64,000 nt of DNA from an uncultured Pseudomonadales bacterium (GCA_943842505.1 CALTDI010000011.1:1-64000); one strand, 5' to 3'; positions 38,494 to 49,479 are shown, counted from the first letter of the stretch. Notes: a model not told the origin generated them from the sequence alone. Translations and numbers: made by a program.

Positions 38494-39453
38494 ATGCAGA
38501 TACTCTATCCCGAACTCAAGCCCTATAAGCGCCACCAGCTTAAAGTCTCCGATCAACATGAGCTGTATGTCGATGAGGCTGGAAATGTCGACGGTATCCC
38601 TGTCTTGTTTGTGCACGGTGGACCGGGCGGTGCCTGCGACGCAAGTTCCCGCCGCTTCTATGATCCAGCCGTCTACCGCATTATCACCTTCGATCAGCGC
38701 GGCTGTGGACGCTCCACGCCCCATGGCGAGCTAGGCAATAACACAACTGAAGATCTAATCGCCGACATGGAGAAAATACGCGAGTTTCTTCAGGTAGAGA
38801 AATGGGTGCTGTTTGGTGGTTCCTGGGGTTCTACATTGAGTCTGCTGTACGCACAGTCTCACCCTTCGCGAGTACTCGCCCTCATCCTGCGCGGCATCTT
38901 CCTGTGCCGGCAGTGTGATATCGACTGGCTCTACAAGGATGGTGCGCGAAGAATCTTCCCTGACTATTGGGAAGAGTTCGAGGGCCATATTCCCGAATCG
39001 GAACGCGGCGACCTACTGCAGGCTTATCACGACAGGCTGACCGGTGATGATGAACTCGCACGGATGGCGGCCGCGAAGCATTGGTCGGCATGGGAGGGTA
39101 ACTGCTCTAAATTACGACCTAGCCCCGAGGCCTTAGCTAGCTTTACCAAACCCCACAATGCGCTGGCTCTTTCTCGTATCGAGATTCACTATTTTATGAA
39201 CAAGGGTTTTATTGACGAGAATCACATTTTAGAAAATATGCAGCTGATCGCTGACATACCGGGTCGAATTGTTCACGGCCGCTATGATATGGTCTGCCCC
39301 CTCGACAACGCACTGGCCTTGCATCAGCAGTGGCCCGCGGCAGAACTCCATATCGTTCGCGAATCTGGACACTCCGCATCGGAGCCTGGAACTGTAGATG
39401 CGCTGATACGTGCAACGCAAGACATCGCGAAGAAACTCGAGCGAGAAGCCTAA
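38494..39453 (+). CDS. pip: Proline iminopeptidase
   Basis: Alpha/beta-hydrolase releasing N-terminal proline from peptides, 319 aa. It has the oxyanion motif HGGPGGACD, the nucleophile elbow GGSWGS, the catalytic Asp region HGRYDMVCPL and the catalytic His in RESGHSASEP. It precedes dtd by 46 bp in the same direction, as in Pseudomonas. Confidence 0.95.
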   Translation: MQILYPELKPYKRHQLKVSDQHELYVDEAGNVDGIPVLFVHGGPGGACDASSRRFYDPAVYRIITFDQRGCGRSTPHGELGNNTTEDLIADMEKIREFLQVEKWVLFGGSWGSTLSLLYAQSHPSRVLALILRGIFLCRQCDIDWLYKDGARRIFPDYWEEFEGHIPESERGDLLQAYHDRLTGDDELARMAAAKHWSAWEGNCSKLRPSPEALASFTKPHNALALSRIEIHYFMNKGFIDENHILENMQLIADIPGRIVHGRYDMVCPLDNALALHQQWPAAELHIVRESGHSASEPGTVDALIRATQDIAKKLEREA

Positions 39454-39499
39454 AGCAATCGGCTAGCTCGCGCTAACAACAGGCGGGCAGGGGAAGCAT

Positions 39500-39937
39500 G
39501 TGATCGCACTTATTCAACGCGTCAACTGGGCGCAGGTTCATATCGAAGGTTCTCTGCATGCCGATATTGGGCAGGGCCTACTCGCGTTGATTGGCATCGA
39601 GAAAGACGACGACGACAGGCTCGCCCAGAAGTTGCTAGACAAGATTCTGGCCTACCGAATCTTTGCCGACAACGATGGCAAGATGAATCTCGCTCTTAAA
39701 GACATAGGCGGAGATCTACTGCTCGTGTCGCAATTTACGCTTGCCGCCGAGACCGAGAAGGGTCTACGCCCAGGCTTTTCTACTGCAAAGCCACCGGCTG
39801 AGGCCGAGGTGATTTACGATAACTTGCTGCGCTGCGCTAAAGATCAGCATGAGTTCGTTGAGTCAGGAAAGTTTGCTGCGGACATGCAGGTTAGGCTAGA
39901 GAACGATGGGCCAGTTACGTTTATTCTTAGGGTTTGA
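39500..39937 (+). CDS. dtd: D-aminoacyl-tRNA deacylase
   Basis: Hydrolyses D-amino acids mischarged on tRNA. 145 aa, GTG start at 39500 after AGGGGAAG. Conserved GLLALIGIEKDD, the active-site motif SQFTLAA and the Gly-cis-Pro motif NDGPVTFIL. Confidence 0.96.
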   Translation: MIALIQRVNWAQVHIEGSLHADIGQGLLALIGIEKDDDDRLAQKLLDKILAYRIFADNDGKMNLALKDIGGDLLLVSQFTLAAETEKGLRPGFSTAKPPAEAEVIYDNLLRCAKDQHEFVESGKFAADMQVRLENDGPVTFILRV

Positions 39938-39972
39938 CCTAGATGCCTCTAAGTAACTCTTTAGCACCTAGC

Positions 39973-41112
39973 CTACTTTCTGAGTGCTTCCCACCAAGGG
40001 TTTTCTGGCAAGTAGCTTAAGTCAAATACTTCGCCTATCAATGGGCTAGCAACATTGACATTTTTTTTCGCCGCCTCTTTAGTGGTGCGAATTATGGGCT
40101 CATCCCAAGGGTGAATAGACAGGTCGAATTTAGACCAGTGAATCGGAAAAAGGACTTTGGCTTTTAAATCGATGCTAGCCTGAACGGTTTCATTGGGGAA
40201 CATATGCACCTCAGACCACTGGGCATTGTAAGCACCGTTTTCAATAAAGGCTATATCAAACGGGCCGTATTGGTCACCTAGCGCCTTAAATGTCTCTGAA
40301 TAACCCCCGTCGCCACTGAAGTAGACTTTTACTTGTTCTGACGAGATTATCCATGAACCCCACAAAGTTGAGTTTCCTTTTCCCGGCGCTCGTCCGCTAA
40401 AATGCTGGGCAGGTGTTAGGGTAAATTCAACATTCTTGTAGTCTTCACTGTCATGCCAATCAAGCTCGCTAATTTTATTGGCATCAACCCCCCACTTCTC
40501 CAGGTGAGCTTTTACTCCCAGAGGAACAAAGAAACGATCAACGATCTCTGCAAGGTCTTTGATCGCTGTGGAATCGAGATGGTCATAGTGGTCATGAGAG
40601 ATCGTGACAACATCAATTTTTGGCAAGTCATCGATGCTTGTTGGGTTCTCATATGCAAAAGGTTTGCCGAAAATAGGCAGCGGCGAGGCTCTGTTGAAAA
40701 CGGGGTCTGTCATCACAATCAAACCAGCGGTATTCATTAGTAGTGTGGAGTGGCCGAGCCAAACAAATTTACCTGCGGTTAATGAATCTCCCTGAAATTT
40801 AAGCGTTGGAATGGCTGTTAAAGGATTCTTGCCTTCAGGGGGAGATAAGAAACTCATTATTGTTGAGCCGTTCTCGGAAGAGTTCGGAAATGATGATGAG
40901 TTATCATAATCTGACTCTATGTTTTGGAATCTACCATTAACAAAGTTTTCTGAATCTTCAATAGCGCTTTTGCTTCTCGCATTCGGGGAGGCGCCAAAAA
41001 CAGGCGAGAGATTGAGAAAAGAATAGATCAGAAAGATAAAAATGAATAAAGCGTAGATTAGATATTTAACTAAGCCAGGTATGTTGTAAAAAAATTCCAA
41101 AAAGAGTCTCAT
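39973..41112 (-). CDS. Membrane-anchored MBL-fold hydrolase, NAPE-PLD-like
   Basis: 379 aa with one N-terminal membrane helix (about residues 14-35) and a metallo-beta-lactamase domain: FVWLGHSTLLMNTAG, the metal motif ISHDHYDHLD, PAQHFSGR, YFSGDGGYSE and a late His in PIHWSKFDLSIHPW. This pattern is that of the NAPE-phospholipase D/UlaG-like group, so a membrane lipid phosphodiesterase is possible; the substrate is unknown. It is convergent with dtd and AT-richer than its neighbours. Confidence 0.85.
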   Translation of the reverse strand: MRLFLEFFYNIPGLVKYLIYALFIFIFLIYSFLNLSPVFGASPNARSKSAIEDSENFVNGRFQNIESDYDNSSSFPNSSENGSTIMSFLSPPEGKNPLTAIPTLKFQGDSLTAGKFVWLGHSTLLMNTAGLIVMTDPVFNRASPLPIFGKPFAYENPTSIDDLPKIDVVTISHDHYDHLDSTAIKDLAEIVDRFFVPLGVKAHLEKWGVDANKISELDWHDSEDYKNVEFTLTPAQHFSGRAPGKGNSTLWGSWIISSEQVKVYFSGDGGYSETFKALGDQYGPFDIAFIENGAYNAQWSEVHMFPNETVQASIDLKAKVLFPIHWSKFDLSIHPWDEPIIRTTKEAAKKNVNVASPLIGEVFDLSYLPENPWWEALRK

Positions 41113-41208
41113 GCCTTAGCTGGCCGCAATTTTAAATGCTATAAAATTTTGTAAGCTGTATTCCTGTGGGTTCGAGAAAATGCCCATTGTTCGGATCAGT
41201 TCAGGGGG

Positions 41209-41967
41209 CTAGTCTTCTGCGTCTACTTCGTCACGAGATTGACGTTTTTCTACCATGCGTCCGGCAATTATTCCTACCTCAAATAGCAGCCACATCGGTA
41301 TTGCCAGCATCGACTGGGTGAACGGATCGGAAGGCGTCAGTAGCATGCCGACGATGAAGCAACCGACGATCACATAGGGTCTCTTCTCAGCAAGCGAGTC
41401 TGGCTCGGCAATGCCTGCCCAGATTAGTATGAACACGGCTATGGGTACCTCGAAGGCGATGCCGAATGCGAGGAATATGGTTAGAGCGAAACTGAGTACG
41501 CTGTTGATATCCGGGGATACGGATATGCCCTCGGGTGCGACCGATATGAAGAACGCAAAGGCAAAAGGAAATAGCACATAGCGGGCGAAGGCAATGCCGC
41601 CGTAGAAAAGCAACACGCTGGAGATAAAAAGCGGTATCGCTACGGTCTTCTCGTTCTTATACAGCCCGGGTGCTATGAATGACCACAGCTGGTAGAGCAC
41701 ATAGGGTGCCGCAAGAAGAAACGAGACATAGAAGGTAAGCTTGAATGGCGCGAAGAAGGGCGAGGTCGGATCGATTGCTATCATCGTAGACCCTTCCGGC
41801 AATGCCTCGATTAGAGGATTGACGACATAGGTGTAGATATCATTCGAGAAGGAAAAGAGAATGAGAAATATCACGATGATCGCGATGACGCTCCGAAGAA
41901 TGCGATCTCGAAGTTCGACCAGATGATCGATGAGTGTCAATTCTTTGTGTTCGTCAGCTGATGTCAT
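41209..41967 (-). CDS. tatC: Twin-arginine translocase subunit TatC
   Basis: Signal-peptide receptor of the Tat pathway, 252 aa, six membrane segments. Conserved [16 protein letters not shown] at the amino end and [36 protein letters not shown]. It overlaps tatB by 14 bp. The C-terminal tail is polar ([14 protein letters not shown]). Confidence 0.97.
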   Translation of the reverse strand: MTSADEHKELTLIDHLVELRDRILRSVIAIIVIFLILFSFSNDIYTYVVNPLIEALPEGSTMIAIDPTSPFFAPFKLTFYVSFLLAAPYVLYQLWSFIAPGLYKNEKTVAIPLFISSVLLFYGGIAFARYVLFPFAFAFFISVAPEGISVSPDINSVLSFALTIFLAFGIAFEVPIAVFILIWAGIAEPDSLAEKRPYVIVGCFIVGMLLTPSDPFTQSMLAIPMWLLFEVGIIAGRMVEKRQSRDEVDAED

Positions 41968-42481
41968 TATCTTTGGTGGTTTCTGCAGAGTCTTCTGAAT
42001 TGGCTAACTTGGGGTTCTTGCCACCGCTGTAGATTTGCTTGGTTACTTCATCAACCTGATTGCTTGCGTCTTTTAATTCGTCGCTAAGCGATTTGTCATT
42101 CTTGGCTAGAGATTCTACGGCAGCGCTCTCGTCATCGCTGTCTTTCTTGGTGGCGTCGCTTGTAGCCTTAGAGGCGCCAGGGTCGAAATTGGCAGAGTTT
42201 ACGATGTTGTTAACAGAATTTTCCGTATCTTTTGCCATGCCTTCGATGTTGGACTTGGCGTCTTCGATCTCGGCCATAACAGTTTCATTGTGGAGCTGGC
42301 GGCGTATTTCGTCGGCGTTCAATTCTCTTTCTATTTCGTTCTTAACCTTATAGAAGCTGCGACGGAATCTGCCTACCCAAAGGCCGGTCGTGCGCACGGC
42401 GCCGGGCAGGCGCTCTGGGCCGAGCACTAGCAGCGCAATGATAAATATCAGCAGAACTTCGAAAGAACCGATGTTAAACAT
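41954..42481 (-). CDS. tatB: Twin-arginine translocase subunit TatB
   Basis: 175 aa: N-terminal membrane helix [26 protein letters not shown] with the TatB-type GPERLP hinge, an amphipathic helix, then an acidic, Ser/Lys/Asp-rich cytoplasmic tail. It lies between tatA and tatC in one operon. Confidence 0.93.
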   Translation of the reverse strand: MFNIGSFEVLLIFIIALLVLGPERLPGAVRTTGLWVGRFRRSFYKVKNEIERELNADEIRRQLHNETVMAEIEDAKSNIEGMAKDTENSVNNIVNSANFDPGASKATSDATKKDSDDESAAVESLAKNDKSLSDELKDASNQVDEVTKQIYSGGKNPKLANSEDSAETTKDNDIS

Positions 42482-42562
42482 AAGACATAACCGGATTCGC
42501 AGGGAGCGCCTGCGAGTAGAGAAGTGATGCTCGTGGCATCCGAAAACCTTGCGGTGATCTAC

Positions 42563-42784
42563 TTACTTGGTTTCAACTTTTTCGGCAGTGGAATCTATGG
42601 TCTCGCCATTGACGCCATCATCGGTTTCGGAAGATTGCTCTTCTTCGTCTTCCTTGATTGCAGTCTTAAAGCCTTTTAAGGCGCCGCCAAGATCTGAGCC
42701 CAAGTTCTTAAGTCGCTTAGTACCAAAAAGCATGACTACGATTAAAAGAATAATCAGCAGTTGCCAAATTCCAATTCCACCCAT
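42563..42784 (-). CDS. tatA: Twin-arginine translocase subunit TatA
   Basis: 73 aa: membrane helix [31 protein letters not shown] hinge, amphipathic helix [14 protein letters not shown] and an acidic tail. It is the pore-forming Tat subunit. Confidence 0.96.
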   Translation of the reverse strand: MGGIGIWQLLIILLIVVMLFGTKRLKNLGSDLGGALKGFKTAIKEDEEEQSSETDDGVNGETIDSTAEKVETK

Positions 42785-42828
42785 GATAAACCTCCAAATC
42801 TGATGTGCAATTTACTGCGCATCGGTAA

Positions 42829-43163
42829 CTAGTTTTGTCGCGAAGCCTTTTCGTCAAGGCCGGATATGTTAAATCGATCTTCTAATTCCGCCAACACTTG
42901 TTGGGGAGTCAAATCAAGATGGCTAAGCATGACCATCGTGTGAAACCATAAATCTGCAGTCTCGTTAATAAGCGCCTGCTGGCTCGACGCGTTCTGCGCG
43001 TCGCAGTCTTTGGCGGCCAGGATAGTTTCGGTTGCTTCCTCGCCTACCTTTTCCAGAATTTTATTTAGGCCCTTCTCATGCAGGCTGGCCACATAGGACT
43101 CACCGCTGGAAGACTTCTTTCGCTGTTCTAAAATTGCCGCTAACTCTTTAGAACGTCACTCAT
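42829..43163 (-). CDS. hisE: Phosphoribosyl-ATP pyrophosphatase (frameshifted as read)
   Basis: Histidine biosynthesis, second step. The conserved core [31 protein letters not shown] is intact. The family start MSDVL at ATG 43163 is in another frame: adding one A to the T/A run 43147-43149 gives [28 protein letters not shown], the full family N-terminus and about 111 aa. The start codon lies inside an 18-bp tandem duplication. A start at GTG 43092 would remove the first helix of the fold. Confidence 0.9.
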
Positions 43164-43196
43164 GTTAAGTACGTCACTCATGTTAAGTACGTCACT
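43153..43196. repeat. 18-bp tandem duplication containing the hisE start codon
   Basis: ACGTCACTCATGTTAAGT occurs at 43153 and 43171 with a partial third copy (43189-43196). On the minus strand each copy contains ATGAGTGACG, so the hisE start exists in duplicate. Confidence 0.9.
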
Positions 43197-43199
43197 GGT

Positions 43200-43589
43200 T
43201 CAACTAGTCTTGTATAGCTGGTCTGGTTCAACCAATACTGGATCAACCGACTCCCAGGTTTCATTAGTCAACTTCTTATAGAAACAGCTCTCCCGCCCTG
43301 TGTGACAGGCGATACCACCAACCTGTTCAACTCGGTAGCACAGTGAGTCATTGTCGCAATCGAGCAGAACTTCTACAAGCTTCTGCACCATGCCTGATTC
43401 TTCGCCCTTCCTCCACAGCTTGGACCGTGAGCGTGACCAGTATACCGCACGGCCCTCGGAAACGGTCGTTTTCAGTGCCTCTCGATTGACCCAGGCCTGC
43501 GTCAGAACTCGCCCGGAGCCTGCATCCTGCGTGATTACGGGCACCAGGCCCTGTTCGTTCCATTGAATTTGATCGAGATAGGAAGGCAT
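43200..43589 (-). CDS. hisI: Phosphoribosyl-AMP cyclohydrolase
   Basis: Histidine biosynthesis, third step, 129 aa. Conserved [39 protein letters not shown], zinc/magnesium ligands [30 protein letters not shown]. Separate from hisE, as in Pseudomonas, and directly upstream of it. Confidence 0.97.
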   Translation of the reverse strand: MPSYLDQIQWNEQGLVPVITQDAGSGRVLTQAWVNREALKTTVSEGRAVYWSRSRSKLWRKGEESGMVQKLVEVLLDCDNDSLCYRVEQVGGIACHTGRESCFYKKLTNETWESVDPVLVEPDQLYKTS

Positions 43590-43606
43590 CGGCTAAGTAT
43601 GCAGTC

Positions 43607-45338
43607 TCACCGTCTAAAACACAAAAGGTAAACACCCGCCAAGGCTAGGAATGCCGTGGCAATTGGCAGGTTTGTCAGGCCTGCCTGAATCCCCGGAATG
43701 AGGCTAAGTGCCGCGGCGACGAGTAATGCGCCGCCCAGGAAACGAAATTTCCTGCTCTGGCGGCTAGCGTTCTCCTGCAGCTGTCTCTGCTGTAGTTGCA
43801 GCGCCTCGTTTATCTCGCCCAGCTGCTTGCTTTGTGTTGCAGCGTCGATAAACAGCTGTGGCAGCTCGGGCAGTTGATCGATCCAGTTCGGGATATTCTC
43901 CTGAATTCTTCCCATCAGCGTGAAGGGGTTAAGGCGCTTCTTGTTCCAATTTTCTAGATAGGGAAGTGCTGTTTGCCACAGATCCAGATCCGGGTAGAGC
44001 TGCCTGCCCAGACCCTCAACATTCAATAGCGTCTTCTGCAGTAATACCAAGGAAGGCTGCACTTCCATGTCGAAGCGACTTGCGGTGCGAAAAAGTTGGA
44101 TCAGCAAGTTTGCAAATGAAATCTCTTTCAGAGGCTTCTCGAATATCGGTTCGCAGACACTGCGAATTGCGGATTCGAATTCATGGATTTTTGTGTTCTG
44201 CGGAACCCAGCCGCAGGCGACATGCAGCTCGGCAACTTTTCTGTATTGCCGCTTAAAGATGGCGAGCAGGTTCTTCGCCAAATATTCCAGGTCGTCTTTG
44301 CTTAGGGAGCCGATTATGGCGCAGTCGATCGCGATGTACTTCGGCTGTTCGGGTGTCTCATAAGAGACGAAGATATTCCCCGGATGCATGTCGGCATGGA
44401 AGAAATTGTGATCGAACACCTGGGTGAAGAAAATATCGACGCCGGTCTCGGCAAGTTTCTTAAGATTTGTGTTCTGCGCGTTGAGGGCATCGACATCGGC
44501 GACGGGGATGCCGTGAATGCGCTCCATGACCATCAAGTTCTTGCTGCAGAAATCCCAATAGACTTTCGGCACATACAGTACGGGAGAGTTTTCAAAGTTT
44601 CTCTTTAGCTGCGACGTGTTTGCCGCTTCTGCGAGCAGGTCTAGTTCATCATGAATGATTTGCTCATAGTCATTAACCACCTCGACCGGATGCAGTCGCT
44701 TGCCGATGTCTGTGCGTGTCTCAATCAGAGCGGCGATCCATTTTAATAGCTTGAGATCGGCACTCACTACTCTCTTCGATTCCAGGACGGGTGACCTTGA
44801 TGACGACTTCCTCGCCGGTCTTCAGCGTGGCCTTGTGCACCTGCGCCACCGATGCCGAGGCAAAGGGCTGGCTATCGAGCTCGCTAAAAATTGTATCGGC
44901 ACTCACGCCAAGCGAGCTTTGAATGAGTTCATGAATAGAGGGAGATGCAAAAGGGGGCACATTATCCTGAAGAGACTGCAGCTCATCGGCGAGCTCGGTG
45001 TCGAGAAAGTCTCTGCGGGTAGAAAGTAGTTGGCCGAACTTAATATAGATGGGCCCTAGTTCTTCCATCGCCATGCGCAGGCGCGCATTTCTATGGGCGG
45101 CGCCATGGGAGCTGAACATCCATGCCAGACGATAGGGCAGCAAGATCAGGCCCAGTCCTCTGGCCCCGGGCTGGCCGAGCACAAACTCATCGAGACGATA
45201 CTTCGCGATGACGTTGAGTACTCTATGGAGTCGAGGGAGATGTGACACGATCGGCGGCTTGCGCTCTGCTTGATTTGAGGGCTTGCAAAGATACCACCAC
45301 AGGCCAGCGCTAACAAGCGCGAAGCCTCGGTTAAGCAT
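43607..45338 (-). CDS. ubiB: Ubiquinone biosynthesis kinase-like UbiB (frameshifted as read)
   Basis: Atypical kinase/ATPase needed for ubiquinone synthesis. The 5' part (44721-45338) has [13 protein letters not shown], the Ala-rich loop [11 protein letters not shown] and [11 protein letters not shown]; the 3' part (43607-44767) has the catalytic [12 protein letters not shown] and AIDCAIIG and ends with two C-terminal membrane helices. The two frames meet near 44769-44776; one extra base or two missing bases restore [14 protein letters not shown] and about 576 aa. All catalytic motifs survive, so a reading error is likely. Confidence 0.93.
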
Positions 45339-45352
45339 TTGTTTTTAGTGGG

Positions 45353-46001
45353 TTATTTAGCCTGAGGAAGCAGAGCGAGACGGCGCTGCAACAGTTCGGT
45401 TTTGGCCTCTAGTCGGTCTATACCCAGGCGCAGATGGTCAAGCCGGTTGGAGAAGCTGTCAACTTCCAGGGCAGTTGGGACCAGGCGCGCTTCCTCGCTT
45501 AGGTAGTCACGCACATTTCTGCGCATGCTGCCGCCAGCAGACCTCCCCCAATCTTTCGCGCTGCGTTCGACTTCACCCAATTCATTGCTAAGTACGTCGC
45601 CAAGAATGGGCGCCAGATAGTCTTGCCAGTTTATATCCAGCGACTCAATCGTCATCTGCAGGTCTTGCACTAGAGTGGCGTCTCCGGAAATATCTAGCGC
45701 GGCATTGGCCAGCGGGCGCTGATCGGATTTCTGACCCAGAAGCCGCAGCAGGGTTTCTGCCTTACCGCTGATTGTAGCGTCTGCTTCAATGCCCAGACTC
45801 TCAGTGTCGATCGCACTGAGCCTGACCGCGCCGTCTTCGAAACGCAGGTTAAGAGTGAGGCTGGGTTGGCGACTAATGATTTCTATGCACTTGGAATCGA
45901 ATGCCAGGAATTGCTTTCGCTATGTGTGGGTCGCGCCCGACAATCGTGTTGAGTATTTTCTCGACGGGTATTAAGGCGAGGCTTCCAAGAAATGGATTCA
46001 A
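45353..46001 (-). CDS. ubiJ: Ubiquinone biosynthesis accessory factor UbiJ (frameshifted as read)
   Basis: SCP2-domain lipid-binding protein of the Ubi complex. The visible frame covers the C-terminal half (MTIESLDINWQDYLAPILGDVL...). Upstream it reads through DSKCIEIISRQPSLTLNLRFEDGAVRL to a stop; a second frame supplies the N-terminus NPFLGSLALIPVEKILNTIVGRDPHIAK from TTG 46001, preceded by AAAGGAAAGAG. Removing one A at about 45915-45919 joins them as HIAKQFLAFDSK, giving about 215 aa, the normal size. Order ubiE-ubiJ-ubiB is standard. Confidence 0.85.
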
Positions 46002-46020
46002 AATATCTTCTCTTTCCTTT

Positions 46021-46052
46021 AAATGCGCTTCGCTTCAAATACACTTCGCTTC
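46021..46052. repeat. 16-bp tandem duplication before ubiJ
   Basis: AAATGCGCTTCGCTTC followed by AAATACACTTCGCTTC (14 of 16 identical) in the ubiE-ubiJ spacer. Confidence 0.75.
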
Positions 46053-46096
46053 GTCTGGGTTGCTATGCAGTGGATATTGCTTATGCCTAACTGAAC

Positions 46097-46858
46097 TTAG
46101 AGGGGCTTGAAGCCGATATGAATCGCACAGACCCCACCCATCACATTGTGGTATTTGCATTTGACGAGTCCGGCATCGCGCATCATTTGCAGCAGTGATT
46201 CCTGATCGGGATGCATGCGAATCGATTCGACGAGATAGCGATAGCTGTCGGAATCTCCGGTGATGGCCTTTCCCGCAATTGGCCATAGCTTGGAGTAGAC
46301 ATCGTAGGCCTTGCCGACCAGATCATTCGTTGGTTTTGAGAATTCGAGAACTAACACGCGACCACCGGGTTTTAATACCCGCTGCATTGAGGCTAAGGCG
46401 GCCTCCTTGTTGGTGACATTGCGCAGGCCATAGGCAATGCAGATGCAATCGAAGGTATTGTCGGCAAAGGGCAGGTGCTCTGCGTTTACCTGGGCGATGT
46501 CTATGTTAGAGCTGAGTCCCCTGTCTATGATCCTGTCTCTACCAACCTGCAACATAGACTCGTTGATATCGGCGAGTACGACTTGACCGGTCTCTCCTAC
46601 GATAGTCGAGAAACGGATGCTGAAATCGCCGGTACCACCGGCGAGGTCAAGTACCTTCTGGCCTTTTCGGAGTGCGCTTAGCTCAATGGTAAATCGCTTA
46701 ATGAGCCGGTGGGAGCCTAGCGACATGACATCGTTCATTATGTCGTAGCGATTTGCAACGGAGGCAAATACCTGCCCCACGCGCTGCTCTTTCTGCGCCA
46801 CTGGAACTTCTTCGTAGCCGAAATGGGTGGTCTCTTCGCTATCGCTGGTGTTGCTCAT
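46097..46858 (-). CDS. ubiE: Ubiquinone/menaquinone methyltransferase UbiE
   Basis: SAM-dependent C-methyltransferase of quinone synthesis, 253 aa. Motifs: [22 protein letters not shown] motif [16 protein letters not shown], and [13 protein letters not shown]. Ends with [12 protein letters not shown]. Confidence 0.97.
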   Translation of the reverse strand: MSNTSDSEETTHFGYEEVPVAQKEQRVGQVFASVANRYDIMNDVMSLGSHRLIKRFTIELSALRKGQKVLDLAGGTGDFSIRFSTIVGETGQVVLADINESMLQVGRDRIIDRGLSSNIDIAQVNAEHLPFADNTFDCICIAYGLRNVTNKEAALASMQRVLKPGGRVLVLEFSKPTNDLVGKAYDVYSKLWPIAGKAITGDSDSYRYLVESIRMHPDQESLLQMMRDAGLVKCKYHNVMGGVCAIHIGFKPL

Positions 46859-46903
46859 GGCTAGTCGCTGCTATTACTTCAGATGAGGGGTGGCGCCAGA
46901 TGG

Positions 46904-47311
46904 TCAATCTGATGATGAGGGCATGATGTTAATCACTTGTGTTCCCTCTGGCAATGGCTCTCGGCTGGCTTTTGCGGCTTCCAGCTTGGCCAGGTAGTCA
47001 TTCCATAGGTCGTCGTGAGTTCGCCCCAGCTCTCTCAGATAGGTCCAGGAATAGATGCCAGTGTCGTGTCCATCATCGAAACTTAGTTTGATGGCATAGT
47101 TGCCAACGCTCTCCAGGTTGGCGATCTTTACGTGGCGTTTTCCGGTCTGCAGAACTTCCTGCCCTTTGCCGTGACCGCGCACCTCCGCCGAGGGAGAATG
47201 TACGCGCAGAAATTCGGCGGCCAACGTATCGCTAATGCCATCGGCATAGCTAATCTCCAGGGTCCCTGATTTCTTGTGCAGCTTGATCTGACTTGGTGTG
47301 TTAGTAGTCAT
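46904..47311 (-). CDS. DUF971 (gamma-butyrobetaine hydroxylase N-terminal-like) protein
   Basis: 135 aa single-domain protein: LEISYADGISDTLAAEFLRVHSPSAEVRGHGKGQ, VGNYAIKLSFDDGHDTGIYSWTYLRELG. The stand-alone form of this domain is frequent next to hslVU and ubiE in gammaproteobacteria, and its function is not established. Confidence 0.9.
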   Translation of the reverse strand: MTTNTPSQIKLHKKSGTLEISYADGISDTLAAEFLRVHSPSAEVRGHGKGQEVLQTGKRHVKIANLESVGNYAIKLSFDDGHDTGIYSWTYLRELGRTHDDLWNDYLAKLEAAKASREPLPEGTQVINIMPSSSD

Positions 47312-47346
47312 TTCGCCTACCGAATTTAGTTTGTTGTGAGCATGAC

Positions 47347-48700
47347 CTATAGGATATAACGACTGAGGTCTTCGTCTTGCGCCAGTTCGTCCAATTGCTC
47401 CTCGACATAGGCTCTATCGATAACGAGTGCCTTGCTGTCGCCTATGCGCCAGATCCGACGCAGAGAAGGAGACCTCCTCTAGCAATCTTTCCATTACCGT
47501 GTGTAGCCGTCTGGCACCGATGTTCTCCGTACGTTCGTTTACCTGCCAGGCGGTCTCTGCGATTTTTTTGATACCGTCTTTGGAGAAAGATATCTCCAGG
47601 TCTTCGGTCGCGAGCAGTGCCTGATACTGCTCCGTGAGCGAGGCATCCGGTTCTTCCAGAATACGTTCGAAGTCTTCGGCTGTCAGTGCCTCGAGTTCTA
47701 CGCGGATGGGGAGTCGCCCCTGCAGCTCGGGAATGAGATCCGAAGGTTTACTCAGGTGAAAAGCACCCGAGGCGATAAAGAGTATATGGTCTGTCTTGAT
47801 GCTGCCGTATTTGGTGGTGACTGTGGACCCTTCAATCAGCGGCAGCAGGTCTCGCTGTACGCCTTCTCTGGACACGCCCGCGCCGCCCTGGTCGTTGCGA
47901 TTGGTGACCTTATCTATCTCGTCTATAAAGACAATGCCGGTCTGTTCTGTTGCCTCCACGGCGCGATTGCGAATCTCATCTTCATTGACGAGCTTGGCGG
48001 CTTCTTCATCTTTCGCAGCTTTTAATGCGGCCTTGACCGTCATGCGCCGCGAGGTCTTCTTACCGCTATTCATAGTAGAGAACATGCTCTTCAACTGGCT
48101 GGTCATATCCTCCAGGCCAGGGGGAGCCATTATCTCAACGCTCCCTGGTGATTCGCTTAGCTTTATTTCTATCTCTTTGTCGTCGATCTCGCCCTGTCGA
48201 AGTTTCTTTCTGAAGACTTGTCTTGCGGCTGAATTGGAATCTGTCTGGCTGGGGTCGCCTGCATCAGCTGCCTGTTCGGTTCGTGCCTGCGGCAGCAGCA
48301 CGTCGAGGATGCGTTCTTCGGCCCTATCTTCTGCAAGGTGTTGCACCTTGTTCATCTCGGTTTCCCTGAGCATCTTGATCGCAACATCAACGAGGTCTCG
48401 AATAATAGACTCGACGTCTCTGCCGACGTAGCCAACCTCGGTGAATTTTGTCGCCTCGACCTTAATGAAAGGTGCCTGCGCGAGTTTGGCGAGGCGCCGG
48501 GCTATTTCGGTTTTACCGACACCGGTAGGCCCGATCATGAGGATATTCTTTGGTGAAATCTCTTCGCGCAGTTCTTCATCGAGCTTCATGCGCCGCCATC
48601 TATTGCGCAGGGCGATCGCCACGGCACGCTTTGCAGCCGCCTGGCCGACTATGTGTTTGTCCAGTTCGGATGTGATTTCGCGGGGTGTCATTGTGGACAT
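47347..48700 (-). CDS. hslU: HslU ATPase of the HslUV protease (frameshifted near 3' end)
   Basis: AAA+ unfoldase that feeds HslV. Walker [16 protein letters not shown], Walker [11 protein letters not shown]-domain between about residues 110 and 240, and sensor motif [24 protein letters not shown]. As read, the frame stops at 47414. In another frame the normal end is present ([32 protein letters not shown], stop at 47347-47349). One extra G or a two-base loss near 47441-47450 explains the break. The last residues normally insert into HslV, so the frame matters for function. Confidence 0.94.
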
Positions 48701-48755
48701 GCATGGATACCTGTATTCGAAAATGCCATGGGTAAGGTTCAGTGCCAGATCGGGA

Positions 48756-49301
48756 CTATTCCCTTATATCTAGCTCTTCAACCGTATGGTGATGATTTGT
48801 GTAGACGCAGATATCTGCGGCGATGGTTAGACTCTTCTCGACAATCTGTCGAGCGTCGAGTTCGCTGTTCTGTAGTAGGGCTTTTGCTGCTGACTGGGCG
48901 AATGGCCCGCCGGAGCCTATCGCCATAATAGAGTCTTCCGGTTCTATGACATCGCCATTGCCCGTTATGATCAGAGAGGATTCTTTATCGGCAACTACCA
49001 GCAATGCTTCAAGCCTGCGCAGCGAGCGCTCGGTGCGCCACAGCTTGGCTAGTTCTACCGCTGCGCGAACCAGTTTGCCGTGGTGCTTCTCCAGCTGTTC
49101 TTCGAAACGTTCGAATAGCGTGAATGCATCCGCCGTGCCGCCAGCGAATCCTGCGATGACCTGATCTTTGTAAAGGCGCCTGACTTTGCGGGCGTTCCCT
49201 TTCATTACGGTGTTGCCCTGCGAGACTTGTCCGTCACCGCCTATTACGACCTTGTTGTCGCGGCGAACCGATACGATAGTTGTGCCTCTATATTGATCCA
49301 T
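48756..49301 (-). CDS. hslV: HslV peptidase subunit
   Basis: Proteasome-like threonine peptidase, 181 aa. The catalytic Thr lies in [23 protein letters not shown], slightly downstream of the start as in Pseudomonas. Conserved [29 protein letters not shown] and [17 protein letters not shown]. It is followed by hslU 55 bp downstream; a sigma-32 promoter lies upstream. Confidence 0.97.
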   Translation of the reverse strand: MDQYRGTTIVSVRRDNKVVIGGDGQVSQGNTVMKGNARKVRRLYKDQVIAGFAGGTADAFTLFERFEEQLEKHHGKLVRAAVELAKLWRTERSLRRLEALLVVADKESSLIITGNGDVIEPEDSIMAIGSGGPFAQSAAKALLQNSELDARQIVEKSLTIAADICVYTNHHHTVEELDIRE

Positions 49302-49479
49302 TGCAGCTATTCCTGTTTCTTCTACAAGGCTCTGAGCCGTGTATTGGGCAAACTCATCTGTCAGCTGAGGACTGATTGCGAGTTAGGAAGAGTCGGTAGA
49401 ATTGACTAGCAATGACTCTAGATCAGGCTTTCACATATCAGCTGCCAGCATTCGATGAAATCTGGTGTGCGATCCTAGG

